DNA from: Chloroflexota bacterium
GTDB taxonomy: Bacteria; Chloroflexota; Limnocylindria; QHBO01
Direction of reading: 5' to 3'
Length of the DNA: 23,887 nucleotides
Assembly (NCBI GenBank): GCA_005879775.1
Contig: VBJX01000038.1
Coordinates: 9,711-33,597 of the forward strand
Under the pieces are notes generated by a model, which saw only the letters and a list, made by a program, of their open reading frames with translations, searched no databases and had not been told where the DNA came from. A program made the position numbers and the translations under genes. Within the stretch, counting starts at the first letter, position 1. Every line of letters begins with the position of its first letter. This document shows, one piece after another, positions 22,783 to 23,887 of the stretch.

Positions 22783-23887
22783 ATGCGCCAGACCGATCCG
22801 GCCCACACTCCCGTGGTCGTCGATGGGCTGCGCACTCCCTTCGGCCGCTATGGCGGGGCACTGGCCGGGGTGCGCCCCGATGACCTGGCGGCCCACGTCA
22901 TCGTCGCGCTGCTGGATCGGACCGGGATTGACACGGGCGCCGTCGACGACGTGATCCTGGGCGCTGCAAACCAGGCCGGCGAGGACAACCGCAACGTGGG
23001 CCGCATGGCCGCCCTGCTGGCCGGGATGCCGGTCGGGGTCGGCGGCCAGACGATCAATCGCCTCTGTGGCTCCGGGATGCAGGCGGTCATCGCCGCGGCA
23101 CACGCCATCACCGCCGGCGACGGCGACCTGTTCGTGGCCGGAGGCGTCGAGTCCATGACCCGCGCGCCGTTCGTGATGGCCAAGCCATCGGCGGCCTTCC
23201 CGCGGGGCGAGCAGACACTCTTCGACACGACGCTCGGCTGGCGGTTCACGAACCCGCGCCTGGCCGATGCCTACTACCCGTACTCCATGGGCGAGACCGC
23301 CGAGAACGTGGTCGAACAATGCGGCGTGACGCGGGAGGACCAGGACCGATTCGCCCTCACCTCCCAGCAGCGCTGGGCGGCAGCCCAGGCGGCCGGACGA
23401 TTCGCCGATGAGGTGGTGCCGATCGAGGTGCCGGCAGCCAAGGGCGCCACCACGACCGTCGACGTCGACGAGCCGCCCCGCCCGGACACGACCCTCGAGG
23501 CGCTTGCGGCCCTGAAGCCGGCATTCAAACGCGATGCATCCGGATCGGTCACCGCTGGCAACTCGTCGGGCATCAACGACGGCGCAGCGGCTCTGCTTGT
23601 GACGTCGGAGGCTCGGGCCCGCGAGCTGCGCCTGCGCCCCATGGCGCGCATGGTCGCCAGCGCCGTGGCCGGCGTCGATCCAGCGACCATGGGACTGGGC
23701 CCGATTCCCGCCTCGCGCAAGGCGCTCGACCGCGCCGGGCTGTCAGTAGGCGAGATGGACCTGGTCGAGCTCAACGAGGCCTTCGCCGCCCAGGCATTGC
23801 CGGTCATGCGCGAGCTCGGGCTGGACGAAGAGAAGGTGAACGTCAACGGCGGGGCCATTGCCATCGGGCATCCGCTCGGCGCATCAG
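22783..23887 (+). CDS. pcaF: Thiolase, 3-oxoadipyl-CoA thiolase type (3' end beyond the window)
   Basis: A thiolase of which 368 residues are visible. The nucleophile is Cys95 (NRLCGSGM) and the catalytic His363 is in GGAIAIGHPLGAS. The second catalytic Cys lies beyond the edge, about 30 residues on. Segments NQAGEDNRNVGRMA, VESMTRAPFVM, DTTLGWRFTNP and SMGETAENV match the PcaF/PaaJ subgroup more closely than general acetoacetyl-CoA thiolases. This enzyme splits 3-oxoadipyl-CoA into succinyl-CoA and acetyl-CoA, the last step of the beta-ketoadipate and phenylacetyl-CoA pathways, which agrees with the PaaG-, PaaF- and PaaH-like genes nearby. Confidence 0.88.
   Translation, partial: MRQTDPAHTPVVVDGLRTPFGRYGGALAGVRPDDLAAHVIVALLDRTGIDTGAVDDVILGAANQAGEDNRNVGRMAALLAGMPVGVGGQTINRLCGSGMQAVIAAAHAITAGDGDLFVAGGVESMTRAPFVMAKPSAAFPRGEQTLFDTTLGWRFTNPRLADAYYPYSMGETAENVVEQCGVTREDQDRFALTSQQRWAAAQAAGRFADEVVPIEVPAAKGATTTVDVDEPPRPDTTLEALAALKPAFKRDASGSVTAGNSSGINDGAAALLVTSEARARELRLRPMARMVASAVAGVDPATMGLGPIPASRKALDRAGLSVGEMDLVELNEAFAAQALPVMRELGLDEEKVNVNGGAIAIGHPLGAS

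Noticed and set aside
21680..22954. Plus-strand frame of 424 codons crossing the amine oxidase and thiolase promoter region
   Set aside because: Antisense to a motif-complete flavoenzyme and out of frame with the thiolase; no ribosome site.

Overview
The window is a GC-rich, densely packed bacterial chromosome segment with short intergenic gaps and many genes coupled by 1-4 base overlaps. No rRNA, tRNA, CRISPR array, insertion sequence or phage gene is visible. Gene content fits a free-living, heterotrophic, largely aerobic bacterium of the Chloroflexota (Limnocylindria-like) or a deep actinobacterial relative. The support is an AMIN-like lipoprotein, a DUF2277 protein, an NTDN-type adenosine deaminase, a 7Fe ferredoxin, a separate-subunit 2-oxoacid:ferredoxin oxidoreductase, and promoters with TANNNT boxes placed just upstream of start codons. 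The phylum is an inference.

Layout. (1) 1-2211, minus strand: a partial AMIN-like lipoprotein, then an ECF sigma factor with a DUF6596/TPR-like tail and its usual DGPF/YCII partner. (2) 2330-3352, plus: an EamA/DMT exporter whose 5' end lacks a normal start codon. (3) 3365-6911, plus: a four-gene 2-oxoacid (probably 2-oxoglutarate):ferredoxin oxidoreductase operon in the order delta-alpha-beta-gamma. Its beta subunit carries a roughly 230-residue tail with a duplicated 44-residue motif. (4) 6927-8979: a DapA-family aldolase (minus) divergent from adenosine deaminase (plus). (5) 9025-11332, plus: 7Fe ferredoxin, EthD-like protein, a crotonase with a C-terminal zinc ribbon, and a classical enoyl-CoA hydratase, in one tight operon. 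(6) 11338-13415, minus: a secreted phosphoesterase, then a coupled pair made of an NTF2-like protein and a 64-aa protein. (7) 13481-16968, plus: a CGNR/ABATE regulator, a PaaG-like isomerase, 3-hydroxyacyl-CoA dehydrogenase, a frame-disrupted HAD phosphatase, and a DUF2277 protein. (8) 16995-22720, minus: a berberine-bridge-type FAD oxidase, a polyamine-type ABC importer (two permeases and a binding lipoprotein, no ATPase in the window), and a PuuB-like FAD amine oxidase. (9) 22783 to the end, plus: a 3-oxoadipyl-CoA-type thiolase, truncated by the window edge.

How the parts fit. The PaaG-like isomerase, PaaF-like hydratase, PaaH-like dehydrogenase and 3-oxoadipyl-CoA-type thiolase form a set for the lower phenylacetyl-CoA or related aromatic/fatty acyl-CoA pathway, delivering acetyl-CoA and succinyl-CoA. 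The ferredoxin oxidoreductase and the 7Fe ferredoxin could handle 2-oxoacid oxidation and its electrons. The ABC importer next to an amine-oxidising flavoenzyme suggests polyamine or amine uptake and catabolism.

The most unusual items are the duplicated motif on the KorB tail, the zinc-ribbon crotonase, the operator-like GGTAACCT pair between the CGNR regulator and the 64-aa gene, a recurrent leaderless-type promoter layout, and two genes with damaged reading frames (the exporter 5' end and the HAD phosphatase). I did not find a clearly new defence, mobile or biosynthetic system.
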